A stretch of 64,000 bases of DNA, taken from NCBI GenBank assembly GCA_000469685.2, contig LS997567.1, positions 28,353,247 to 28,417,246 of the forward strand. Reading direction: 5' to 3'. The translations under genes were made by a program, and so were the position numbers. Shown piece after piece: positions 40,945-50,828 of this stretch. Under the pieces are notes generated by a model. The model made no database searches. It was not told the origin of the DNA and worked only from the letters and a program-made list of their open reading frames with translations. Each line of letters begins with the position of its first letter. Within the stretch, counting starts at the first letter, position 1. Source of the DNA: Haemonchus contortus (Eukaryota; Nematoda; Chromadorea; Rhabditida; Trichostrongylidae).

Positions 40945-43900
40945 CTTACTTTACTTACTTTGATACTTTGATGGTCCTTCGGCAAGAGGGTCTTCTCAGC
41001 GGGGACCACAGCTCCTCCACATCGCCCGATCTTTCGCAACTTGCATCCAATGTAGGCCGCTTTCTCTGAAATATTTGGAAAACGAATCGGCCCACCGAGT
41101 CGGCGGACGTCCTGACGGTCTTCTTTTATTTCTCGGAAGCCATTCTGTGACTCGAAGGCTCCATCTGTCATCAGTTCGACGAAGTAGATGACCGGCCCAG
41201 CGGTGCTTCGAATTTGCCATGTATTGAAGCGGGTCTTTCAAGCGCGATCTCTCCTTTAGGTCTGAACTTCGCAAGCCTTGTTGCCACTGTTGTCGTCGAC
41301 TGATTTTCAGAAAACTTCTTTCCAACGCGTGATGAGAAGTCATTATGGCTTTGGCGATTGTTTTATTGTCAGGCCACGTTTCAGTCGCATAACACATCGC
41401 TGGCAGTACAGAGGCGCTGAATATCGATGCCTTGAGGTCGGGATCGCTGACCTGGTCTGTCACTTCACGAATTGAACCGAAAGCTGCCCACGCAGCACGT
41501 CTTCTCCGATTTAGTTCTGGAGCGATATTGTTCGTCATGTTCAGCTCTCTTCCCAGATATACGTAGGATTCAACTCTTTGCAGAGCTTTTCCTTCTAATC
41601 TTACTGTTCCCGTATCGCACCACTTGTTAACCATTAATTGCGTTTTGGACATATTCATCTCCAAGCCTATCCGCCGGCTTACCGCATTGAGTTCGTTGAC
41701 CATCTTTTCCATTTCAGCTGTGCTGCTAGATATCAAGACGATATCATCGGCGAAGCGGAGGTTACTGACTTTTTTGCCATTAACGGGATATCCTCTTTCT
41801 TCCCAGTCGAGGTTCAACATCGCATATTGTAACGCAGCCGTGAAAAGCTTTGGGGATATGGTATCTCCTTGTCGCACCCCCTTTCCGACTGGAATCTTCA
41901 GCTTTCGCTCGAACAGCTGGATGAATGTTGAGGTGTTTGAAAGGCACTGTTCGAGCAGGTGGACGTAAGCGGGGTCAACTCCAGCTTGCACAAGAGCGTT
42001 TAAAACGGCGTTGATCTCCACAGAGTCGAACGCCTTCTTGTAGTCCACGAAAAGAAGAGCCAAAGGAAGGCGATATTCTCGGCTTCTCTCAATAAGCTGA
42101 CAGACTGCGTGGATGTTATCCATGCACGAGAAGTTTTTCCTGAATCCAGTTTGCTCTACTGGCTGGTATTCGTCCAATATGCGTTCCACGCGATTGAGCA
42201 GAACTTTCGTGAATGACTTGTACACTACCGATAATAGGCTGATGGGACGGTAGTTGGAGATGTCTTCCCGCTGGCCTTTCTTGAAAAGAAGAATGGTTTT
42301 TGATTCTTTCCACTGCTGTGGAATCCTTTTCAATCTGAGGTAATGGTTGAAGTGTTCCGCAAGAAGGGTGTGAAGAGCAGTACTTCCAGAGCGGAGCAAA
42401 TCCGCAGGGATATTGCCCAAACCTGGAGCTGTACCTTTCTTCATGCTTCTTATCGCATTTGCCACTTCCGAAACAAGGATAGCGGGAGGCTCTTCATAAG
42501 GCGGCATCGAGCATTTGGGCACAAAGGTGGAGGACCGAAAGAGTTCTGTGTAGAAATCTTGAACGATGTTCTCCATAGAACTTCTAGACGTTTTCACACT
42601 TCCATCTTTGTCCAAGAGAGCAGACATCACAGCTTTCTGATCGTTGAGATCTCGTTTGCAGCGCCTGATGCTCGATCTCGCTTCGGCTGCTTTCAGTAAC
42701 TTGGTTCTCCTGTACTCCCGAAGGGATTGCTTGACAGCCATACGGCAGGCTTTGTTTGCGAGGACTTTTTCCACGTGGTTGGCGTTGGGATCCTGCTTGA
42801 GTGCTCTCCTTTTTTCCAAGAGGGATACGGCAAGAGCACTCAACCTCGGAATTCGGGCTAGGTGTGGACGACGAGAAATGTCGGCACACTTAAGCAAACC
42901 TTTTGTTAGGTGTTCGTAGTCCTCTGTGGGATCCTCTAAAAGACACCAATCATGAGCCTTAATGGCAGATTCGAGCAGCTCTGTATCGAAGGAGGGAGTC
43001 TTGAAGTGTGCGGGCCTGTGAGTGTCGCGCTTGAATATCCGCTTGTTGAGTCGTATTTTTGCGCGCACAAGGCGATGATCCGAGCCGGTGTCAAAAGAGG
43101 GCAGCACGGATACATCAAGTAGACTCCAGCGTCTATTAGTGAGAACATGATCTATCTCCGTATGCGTTCGGCCGTTTGGACTCTCCCAAGTCCATCGTCG
43201 GTTAGCTGGCTTTTCAAACATGGAGTTTCCATGGAAAAGGCGGCACGCATATAGAAGGTTCAGAAGGAGTTCTCCGTTTTCGGTCCTGTCGTCGGAGCCA
43301 TAAGGTCCGAGTCTCCAGTCTCCACTGCAGTTAGTGCCCACGACGGCGTTGAAGTCGCCTACGACATATTTATAGTAGCTCTTCTCTTCTTGAATCGTCT
43401 TTTCCAAAAGTCTATAAAACTCTTCCCGCTCTTCCTGCGCCGCCACCGATGTAGGTGCATATGCATTGATGACAGAAATTGCAACCCGGTCGCTTGTGCG
43501 CAGACGGAGGACGGCAAGACGCGGGCTGACGATGTTATGCGAGTCTACTAAGTGGGCGATTGTCGAATTGATCAGAAAACCAACTCCACCAACATTTCCG
43601 TTCGCTTTGGGTCCGATGATGAGCAGCTCGTTGTGGTCCGTTTTTCGAATGGTTTCCGTTCTGCCCTTCGTCTCCTGTAGTGCGATAACATCATATTTAA
43701 CCAGCCGGCTACTTCGCAAAAGCATCCGAAGGCTGGCTTCCGATGCTATAGTGCGGCAGTTATACGAGCAGACGAAAAGGCAGTCCATGTGTCGCGATTT
43801 TGGGGGATTTCCAGGGTTCCGGTTCCGATGACGTCCTGATTCCCATGCGAGATTAGATGGCCCCTCATCAGTAGAGGCTTCCCCCGACGCCGTAGGGGAG

Positions 43901-44104
43901 CATACCCGATGTGCGCAGGACTGGGGCGCAATTTTAGCTGTTTGAGCAGTTTGTTTGGCCTCGGTTACTCCCTTATTCCTCGCCAAGGATACAAGGAAGC
44001 CGCCCATACGACAGGCAACGCGTACTGCGTGACCGTTTGTACCGTTAGCCACCATTTGGTATGGTGTCACCCTATCACCGCGATGAGGTGGTACATGATA
44101 GAGC
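40945..44104 (-). mobile_element. RTE LINE copy B, intact
   Basis: The 3' tail (GTAAGTAAAGTAAGTAAG-like on -, 40945-40965) and the ORF 40996-44055 are contained. The 13-mer ACATATATACTTA flanks it on both sides (40932-40944, 44105-44117), a plausible target-site duplication, though the target is a TATATACA array, so chance matches are easy. About 3160 bp, the usual RTE size. Confidence 0.85.
40996..44055 (-). CDS. RTE endonuclease-reverse transcriptase, uninterrupted
   Basis: About 1019 codons without a stop or frameshift. The frame stays open upstream to 44190, but those 45 codons are TATATACA repeat. I therefore place the start at the first methionine clear of the array (MVANGTNG, 44055); MGGFLVSL slightly downstream is an alternative. 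The endonuclease has SYNCRTIAS (about 97), LQETKGRTET (about 126), GDFNAV (about 233) and DTGSDHRLV (SDH at about 325-327), complete. The RT has the motif A region FVDYKKAFDS, VRQGDTISPKLF and RFADDIVLIS (about 770), and a C-terminal RWAGHLLRRTDDRW. It nicks DNA and performs target-primed reverse transcription. Compare copy A, which has SNH and a frameshift. Likely a young, possibly active copy. Confidence 0.93.
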   Translation of the reverse strand: MVANGTNGHAVRVACRMGGFLVSLARNKGVTEAKQTAQTAKIAPQSCAHRVCSPTASGEASTDEGPSNLAWESGRHRNRNPGNPPKSRHMDCLFVCSYNCRTIASEASLRMLLRSSRLVKYDVIALQETKGRTETIRKTDHNELLIIGPKANGNVGGVGFLINSTIAHLVDSHNIVSPRLAVLRLRTSDRVAISVINAYAPTSVAAQEEREEFYRLLEKTIQEEKSYYKYVVGDFNAVVGTNCSGDWRLGPYGSDDRTENGELLLNLLYACRLFHGNSMFEKPANRRWTWESPNGRTHTEIDHVLTNRRWSLLDVSVLPSFDTGSDHRLVRAKIRLNKRIFKRDTHRPAHFKTPSFDTELLESAIKAHDWCLLEDPTEDYEHLTKGLLKCADISRRPHLARIPRLSALAVSLLEKRRALKQDPNANHVEKVLANKACRMAVKQSLREYRRTKLLKAAEARSSIRRCKRDLNDQKAVMSALLDKDGSVKTSRSSMENIVQDFYTELFRSSTFVPKCSMPPYEEPPAILVSEVANAIRSMKKGTAPGLGNIPADLLRSGSTALHTLLAEHFNHYLRLKRIPQQWKESKTILLFKKGQREDISNYRPISLLSVVYKSFTKVLLNRVERILDEYQPVEQTGFRKNFSCMDNIHAVCQLIERSREYRLPLALLFVDYKKAFDSVEINAVLNALVQAGVDPAYVHLLEQCLSNTSTFIQLFERKLKIPVGKGVRQGDTISPKLFTAALQYAMLNLDWEERGYPVNGKKVSNLRFADDIVLISSSTAEMEKMVNELNAVSRRIGLEMNMSKTQLMVNKWCDTGTVRLEGKALQRVESYVYLGRELNMTNNIAPELNRRRRAAWAAFGSIREVTDQVSDPDLKASIFSASVLPAMCYATETWPDNKTIAKAIMTSHHALERSFLKISRRQQWQQGLRSSDLKERSRLKDPLQYMANSKHRWAGHLLRRTDDRWSLRVTEWLPRNKRRPSGRPPTRWADSFSKYFRESGLHWMQVAKDRAMWRSCGPR

Positions 44105-44233
44105 ACATATATACTTATATACATATATGTATAAATACATATATACATATATACATTGCATACATATATACATTGCATACATATATACATATATACATTG
44201 CATACATATATACATATTTACATTGCATACATA
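44105..44233. repeat. TATATACA / CATACATTG microsatellite
   Basis: The array resumes at 45141 beyond the next mariner, so the mariner is inserted in it. Confidence 0.9.
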
Positions 44234-45140
44234 TTAGGTGTGTGCATTAATTTCCGCCGCCGTCTTCAAAGGGTCGTTGCGCGAACCATGTTAGAGGTTT
44301 ACCTGTGAATCCTGTCATATTCTGTACGATAGGGTATTAGCTACCTACTTAAGGGCAGACAGATCAGTTTTTCCCCAAAATCCCGTTGGTCCCAGATTGA
44401 TTCGTCATGGAACATGATAAACCGTTTTACTGGGGGGCCCTTCTCCTGCTGTTTGTTTTCAAGGAAACTGGCATTGAAGCTCACACGATGCTTTTTGATA
44501 CTTATGGAGGACAAGCTCTATCTGAATGAACCTCCTGAGATGGTTTCTCTTTACTCGAGAGTTTGCAAGGAAAGCGAAACGCAAAAATTAATGCTTGTGC
44601 GCACTCGGTGGTGGAATCAAAAGGGTGTTGTGTACTGTGAGTTGCTGAGCCCGAAGGAAACTGTTACTACTGATCGCTACGAACACCAACTTGACAGTTT
44701 GTAGGATGTTCTCACCTGATAGCGGCCGTTAATCGCAAGAAATTATCATGAGGTGCTGTTCCACCTAGGAACATGCCAGACCCCATGTTGCGAAGAATGT
44801 CCTATTAAAAAAATTGCAGCTGGTGGATGAGATCAGCTTATTCAGCCCGCATACTCTCCGGATCTTGCTCTTTCTGATGACCACCTATACCGGTCCATGC
44901 AAGTCAGTTTAGCAGATACGCGCTTCCGAAATGCCGATGAAGTGCGAAAATGAGTGGATGGCAGGATTGCCTCAAAAGATGAAGACTTTTTTAGACCTGG
45001 AGTCAACAAGATATCAGAAAGATGGCAAGAAGTTGTAGCTAACGATGGGCAATACATTAGTTAATGTACATTTAGTTTTAATTTTGTAATAAGTATGTTT
45101 TTGCACGCGAAAAACGGCGGAAATTAATGCACACACCTAA
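44234..45140 (+). mobile_element. Hsmar1-type mariner, internally deleted (907 bp)
   Basis: Ends TTAGGTGTGTGCATTAATTT and its exact mirror (about 26 bp), flanked by TA (44232-44233, 45141-45142). The TTAGG start resembles Hsmar1/cecropia mariners. + strand transposase pieces follow the same order as the remnant at 36310-36935: the HTH half around 44410-44520, VRTRWWNQKGVVYCELLSP (about 44600-44650) and AYSPDLALSDDHLYRSMQ (about 44848-44905), ending near 45060. The segment holding the second Asp is decayed. Confidence 0.88.
44414..45063 (+). pseudogene. Hsmar1-type mariner transposase remnant
   Basis: Frame 44414-44704 carries FSCCLFSRKLALKLTRCFLIL (HTH-like), then WWNQKGVVYCELLSPKETVTTD, a mariner hallmark after the first catalytic region. 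In another frame come YSPDLALSDDHLYRS, where the third catalytic Asp lies, and RFRNADEVRK. Stops at 44702 and elsewhere break it. The N-terminal HTH text parallels [18 protein letters not shown] of the remnant near 36800, confirming one family. Confidence 0.8.
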
Positions 45141-45512
45141 TATATACATATATACATTGCATACATACATACATTGCATACATATATACATATATACATT
45201 GCATACATACATACATTGCATACATACATACATTGCATACATACATACATTGCATACATACATTGCATACATACATGCATACATACATGCATACATTACA
45301 TACATACATTACATACATATGCACATACGCACATTCAATCAAAAATACACACGCACACACACATACACGCACACATGTACTTACACACATACACATAAAC
45401 ACAAACACATAAGCACATATACACACATACACAAACTACACATACACACATACACATACATAAACACATACTCACATACACATAAACACAAATGCAGACA
45501 CATGCACACACA
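45141..45512. repeat. CATACATTG then CACATA microsatellite
   Basis: Changes from TACA/TTGCATACA to CACATA-type repeats near 45300. It is interrupted at 45515 by a TA-flanked element. Confidence 0.95.
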
Positions 45513-45514
45513 TA

Positions 45515-46014
45515 CAGTAGCGCTCGAAGTATTCGTCCAACTTTAACTTGCCGTAACTTTTTTCCCAGTTTAGCAGATCACATGAAATTTTGATATGTTT
45601 AGCTGAAGCATATTTTACAATGTCCAACATCACTTGACTGCAAAGTAGCCATATCCACATACTAATTGGGAGGCGTTTGTAGACTGTGCTAGAAGCAAGT
45701 TTGTGACGTCTGCAGTTATTCCGACCTTATGTACGTTTTTCTTCTCTTCTGGGTTCGACATTAGTGCTCGTACACTTAAGGCATGGCAAAAAGGGAAGGA
45801 CCCTAGAAGGACCATCATTCGTATTTCCAGTTGATTTTTTGTTCATGCCCTTTTGGATATCTGGAACATGATCAGATTGCAGGTTAATAGTGGTAAATAT
45901 TCACACTACACCAACACATATTGAAATTTCGCTTATTAGATCCAGTAGGAAACTAGTTATGGCTGAAAAGTACGAGTGAAGAAGCATTCCGCCGAATACT
46001 TTTGAGCGCTACTG
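45515..46014. mobile_element. Non-autonomous Tc1-like element (500 bp)
   Basis: Left end CAGTAGCGCTCGAAGTATTCG-type at 45515; the right end CGAATACTTTTGAGCGCTACTG ends at 46014. They mirror with a few mismatches and are flanked by TA (45513-45514, 46015-46016). The interior has no recognisable transposase. Tc1-superfamily MITE or deletion derivative. Confidence 0.75.
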
Positions 46015-46016
46015 TA

Positions 46017-46545
46017 CCTCGTGTGAGGTCGTGACGTGCAGCGGCGCTGCCATTCTTTCTGCTCGTTGCTTATTTTGCTTTTTGTTATTTTTCTTTTTTC
46101 TCCTCTTCGCTTTGATTACTTCGTTTTTCCTTTGATACCTCCTGTCTATACTGATTTTTCCCCATCTGATTAACCTCTAAAATTTAACTTTAGCAAGTCA
46201 GTAGTCTTTTAGCTATGTTCGTTGCTGGTGATAGTCAATATTGTCGAGACATAGTATACAAATTGGAGGTGTAGACCATGCCCCCTTAGCGAGATCGTGT
46301 GAGATCGTGTGCATAAAATAAAAGATCTGGTTTCCGATTCTAACTAAGTCCCGCCATTTCCAGTGTGAATACCGAACGGCACTCATAGACTTCACAAGAA
46401 GACTATTCCGGATTGAGCGTAATTGAGTTTCTGAAAACAACTATGGAAAGAAACTCCGACTCCATCATTGAAAGAATGCTGGTGGCTTTCGGGGAAATTC
46501 CCAATTAACTCTCGGACTTGGTTTAAGAAGATAAGCGCTCTCGTA
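46017..46545. other. No recognisable gene
   Basis: No motif-bearing frame. A tRNA-like string at 46535-46601 is discussed among rejected items. Confidence 0.4.
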
Positions 46546-46604
46546 GCTCAGTAGTAAGCGGCTCGGAGGAGGCGCCTCCGCATACTAGACCTTCAGAGCG
46601 CCAA

Positions 46605-46960
46605 ATCTATCTGGAACGGAAGGTATGTGATCTACTGGATCACCTGGACGTCGAGTGCCGTGCAGTTGAAATCTCCCACCTGGGGAGACCTAGTACGGAT
46701 CGCCCCAGACTCGTTAAAGTAGTTCTGCCATCCAAAAACAATTGGCAGACTACTTTGAAGAATGCTGAAAGTTTGAAATTATCGAACAAGTCCAAAAACA
46801 TTTTTGTGGGACAAAGTATAACGCAAGAAGAAATAAGCCGCGATTACGATCTGAGGCAACAAACCAGAGATCGTAGTCGGGGATGGGTAAACGAGAATGG
46901 GTAGTTTTAAGAGGTGAATTGATGAAACATATTAACGAACTTACCAACAAGGAATGGGAA
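46605..46960 (+). pseudogene. LINE ORF1-like C-terminal region
   Basis: The frame reads DHLDVECRAVEISHLGRPST, RLVKVVLPSKNNWQTTLKNA, KNIFVGQSITQEEISRDYDL and RQQTRDRSRGWV. This is the pattern of the RNA-binding region of CR1/Jockey ORF1 or its ORF2-proximal end (R-P-R-x-V-x-V, then E-E-x-x-R-x-x-R-x-x-R). Stops lie upstream. Assignment by pattern only. Confidence 0.5.
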
Positions 46961-47039
46961 AGGCATGAATTTGCCTGGTTTTGCCACCTTTTCGTTTAAA
47001 TTGCTGTCTTCTCAACGCTCGAAGCATAACCAAGAAATT

Positions 47040-47560
47040 CACCTAATTACATACCTTTCTACTGAATATGAAGCCCTACATTGTTGTTATTACTGAAATC
47101 TGGTTAATCTCACACGTTCTAAATTCGGAGCTAGTAGGTGATCTTCCTTATTTTGTTTCTCGTAAGGACCGAACACGTGGGAAAGGTGGGGGTGTATGCT
47201 GCCTCGCGCGTTCTTCTTCAGAGTGTAGTGTGAACGTAAACTGAAGCTTTGCCCCAGATGTGCTCTGCTGTGATATTATGATGCGTAACGCAGATTCCGC
47301 TATTAGAATAGTCAGTGTGTATCGCCCTCCGAGTAAAACACAAGCCGATTACGCTGCATTGTTGAAAATGATCACTGAATAGAGTTCAGAGCGAAATCAT
47401 ACAGTACTTCTGGGTGATTTCAATCACAGGATCGAATGGGATACTTCCAAGCCCTCAAGTCATGCTTCCCTTAAGTTCCTTCAACTAATTTATGATTGCA
47501 ACTTCACACAGCATGTGAAGGAACAAACCCACGGTCCCAACATGCTCGATATCGTCCTGT
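47040..47560 (+). pseudogene. LINE endonuclease remnant
   Basis: + strand text IVVITEIWL (the E of the nuclease), GKGGGVCCLAR, IRIVSVYRPPSKTQADYAAL, HTVLLGDFNHRIEWD (about 47395-47443) and LQLIYDCNFTQHV with HGPNMLDIVLSS, the AP-endonuclease order of CR1/Jockey LINEs. Internal stops break it. Confidence 0.75.
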
Positions 47561-48212
47561 CTTCTACACCATTATATCTGATGTAAACGTGTTACCCCCT
47601 TCGCCTCTTCCGATCACGGAACAGTTTACTTCGAAATTATTGCTTACAATGCGAATCCTGACAAAGGGCAGCCTCCTCCCCAGCAAAACTTAATCAGTGT
47701 GAATTATCTTGGCTCGAATGCTTATCTTAGCGGCATTGACTGGTTTGATGTTTTGAATAATTTTAGTGGCGCAAACGATGTCTGCAGAAGATTTCGTGAC
47801 CAAATGTACGCTGCTTTCGCTAAATTTGTTCAGCTTGCTGTTCCTCGGACTCATCAATCAGTATATCCCTTATATATTAAAAATCTAATGGCACAGAAGG
47901 AAAGACTTTTCGCTCTCTTTCCCATCCCCTCAGTGACAATCGATACAAATAAGTTTACTCGGATTTGATCAGCGCAGATCAGCAGAGTTGGGAGAGAAAC
48001 CGTGAAAGGTGCCTTTTGCTGAGAGCTAATGTCAAGCAGTTATTCCACTAATTCAGAAAAAAATTCAGAAGCAATCCCTGTTTGCCTACTCTATCCAATG
48101 AGAAGGGCTCTGCCTTAGTGTCGGATTCACAGAAAGCTATAAGATTAGGGAGATTTTTGCCAGCGTTTTTTAAAGTACAACTTGGAATACTGGCGTAGTA
48201 AATATAAAAGGA

Positions 48213-49575
48213 ATGCCTCAGATAGGTAACGCACTCTCTAATGTCTTCTTCCATCCTGACGACGTGCGCAAAACGCTCGAGGGCTTGGATCCATCCCTTT
48301 CAGAAACTAATGATGGAATCCCTCAGATTGGATATAAAAAGTGTGCATCCTCACTGTATCAGCCATTAACACATATTTTCAATATCTCTATGCTCTTATG
48401 AGAAGTTCCGAACTTATGGAAAGAGGCTTAAGCCTCCGCTATCCTCAAAATCTCGAATAGTCAGTGTGCTTCTGACTTTCGTCCGGTGAGCGGCAAAAGT
48501 GATGGTGAAGACTATCAGGGATAAAATGGTAGCTTGGTTGGAAAGGTTTGAGTGATACCGAAAGAGCAACATGGCTTTTTGAGCAGGTCCTCAACATTGT
48601 CTAATTTGCTGGACAGCATGCATGATTGGACTCTAGCACTGAATAGCGGCAAATCCGTGGGTATTGTTTTCGTTGACTTATCCAAGGCTTTCGATAAAGT
48701 ATGTCATAAGAGTTGAGGGACTTGCCAAGCTTCATCACTAGATGTCACGGGAAAACTACTCGAGTGGCTAAATTCTTATTCATACGGCAGACATATGGCC
48801 ATCAGAGTGCGGCGCAGCTTTTCTGACAGGCAAAACGGTAGCAGTGGTGTCCCTCAGGGGCGCGTGTTATCACCACTGCTTTTTCTAATTTTCACAATCG
48901 ACCTGCCCGCTAATGTCAAATCATCCATCACCTGAGATGAAAGTCCAGATGTATTCGGATGAGATAAAACTCTCCGCCGCATACGATGACTTAAAGTTCA
49001 CAGCCCACATTGATAGAGTTGCAAAAAAGGTTCTACTGCCCCCTTCATGACTTTCCATAACACCCAATTGAAGTAGCTCAAAGTATAATACTTCTGCGCT
49101 TATATAATGCTTACGTGATACTAGAACCCCATTCTCAAGAAAGAGGTGACCAAACTGGGAAAGTCCACGTACTTTTACCAGGTTGGTTTACCTTGGAAAC
49201 TACCCAGGAACTCTCTCATGTAGTATTCCGGATTACGAAGAACGAATGAAATGGTTAGGGCTGACGAGCTTAATCAAGATGAGGTTAATTAATGACCTCA
49301 CCCTGGGGTTCCGAATTCTCAGACATGAAACCAGGTTGAAACCCAGCTGCTATTGGGTTTACAAACCATGCAGCGAAAGATCTGGGAGATTTGGAATCTG
49401 TCAGCAAAGAATTCATAGGAAATTTCGCTCGCTTACGTACCACTCATACTTGTATCGCGTGGCTAGGAACTTCGAAAAACTGCCAGCCGAGTTATTCGGA
49501 TCAGTGGATGGTAAGAAGTTCAAGAAACATTTATCAAGACTTGACGTTAGCGATCTTATAAGCACTGACATCTGA
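48213..49575 (+). pseudogene. LINE reverse transcriptase remnant and C-terminus
   Basis: Pieces: VFFHPDDVRKTLEGLDPSLSET (about 48240-48310), GIVFVDLSKAFDKV (motif A, about 48660-48700), GVPQGRVLSPLLFLIFTIDLP (about 48845-48905) and damaged YSDE-like text in place of YADD near 48950. The final frame 49183-49575 has EERMKWLGLTSL, HSYLYRVARNFEKLPAE and FKKHLSRL before the stop, the typical C-terminal end of CR1/Jockey-type RTs. Stops and indels throughout. Confidence 0.75.
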
Positions 49576-50235
49576 AAATGATCGATTTAGATATCGCTAC
49601 AGTGGACTCCCATCCTTCTGTAACAGCACCCCACCAACAGTGCGGCATATACACTATTAGCAGATGTTTAGTCCGGGCACAAGGCTTCACTAATTGAATC
49701 ATCAGCAGAATATCAATGTTTTTTTGTGCTGGAGGTGAAGTCTAGATAGTACGGCATTTCACACATCACATTCTTTCTCTCTCTAAGTGTTTTCTCTTCA
49801 ATTCGCCATTGAAAATAAGGCTGGAGTCCTACATATGATATCACGGATTGACGTCTGGCTAGTACCTGGCTTACCTGTTCCAGAGGTGGTCGGTACACTC
49901 GTGTGCCGAAGTGCAGGCAAGCTCCCCTGTTTCTCTGGGACACCATTGCCGGCTAGTGTAGGTATTGGAGTTGTAAGCAATCACAGTCGATCTGGTTCTT
50001 TACCGCATTTCTAGTCTTCTCTATTTATGGTCCTGTTCTCTATTTGTGGTCTGTTTTCACTTCTGGTATTTGTGGTTTTGTGCTAGCTCTACTCGTAAAT
50101 TAGGGTGATATAGTTGCTCGATATCACTATCCTGTAACTCACATATTGGAACATGGCTAGACTCTTCTTAACGAATCACTGTAACTGCTGTCTCACCCTT
50201 TTTAAGGCGCGTGAAATGGCACGCATGAATAAATG
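49576..50235. other. No recognisable gene
   Basis: Probably the LINE 3' flank. Short frames on both strands near 49713-50014 have no motif. Confidence 0.4.
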
Positions 50236-50239
50236 GATG

Positions 50240-50826
50240 AATAAACATACATACACGTACACACATACATTCACACATTCACACATTCACACATACACAC
50301 ATACACACACATACACACATACACACAAACACATACACAAACACACATTCACTCATACAGACACATGAGCACATACACACATACATATACACATACAAAC
50401 ATATACACACATACACATACACACATGCAGACATGCACACACATACACATATACACATACGCATATGCACACACACATATTTACACACACATATATACAC
50501 ACGTATACACATATCACATTATATACGCACACAAACACACATTCACTCATACACACACATGCACGCACATACACATACACGTACTCATAAACACATCCAT
50601 ACATGCATGCACGTACACATGTACACATATACACATATGCACACATACGCATACACATACTTACACACATATACACATACACATGCACAAACACACACAC
50701 ACGTGCATACACATACACATATACACGCATACACTCAAACACACATTCCCTCTACACACACGCACACACATACACACATGCATACGCATACACACGCAGG
50801 TATACACTCATACACACATTCACATG
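50240..50826. repeat. CACATA-type microsatellite
   Basis: ACACATACACAT-type repeats with scattered variants. It resumes at 52412 beyond the Tc1-like element. Confidence 0.95.
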
Positions 50827-50828
50827 TA

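Larger units (their letters stand above)
46546..49575 (+). mobile_element. CR1/Jockey-like LINE, decayed
   Basis: + strand order: an ORF1-like end (46610-46960), endonuclease remnants (47040-47560), RT remnants (48220-48960) and a C-terminal frame ending at 49575. Many stops. Distinct from the RTE copies: it has an ORF1-like part and a different RT text. The 3' end has no clear tail. Confidence 0.75.

Noticed and set aside
44055..44190. N-terminal 45 codons of the RTE frame
   Set aside because: Encoded by the TATATACA array outside the element; not part of the protein.
46535..46601. tRNA-like sequence: 7-bp acceptor stem GCGCTCT/AGAGCGC and a TAGCTCAGTAG A-box-like string
   Set aside because: 67 nt, no T-arm or B box (no GGTTCGANNCC), and it overlaps the ORF1-like part of the LINE; most likely chance.
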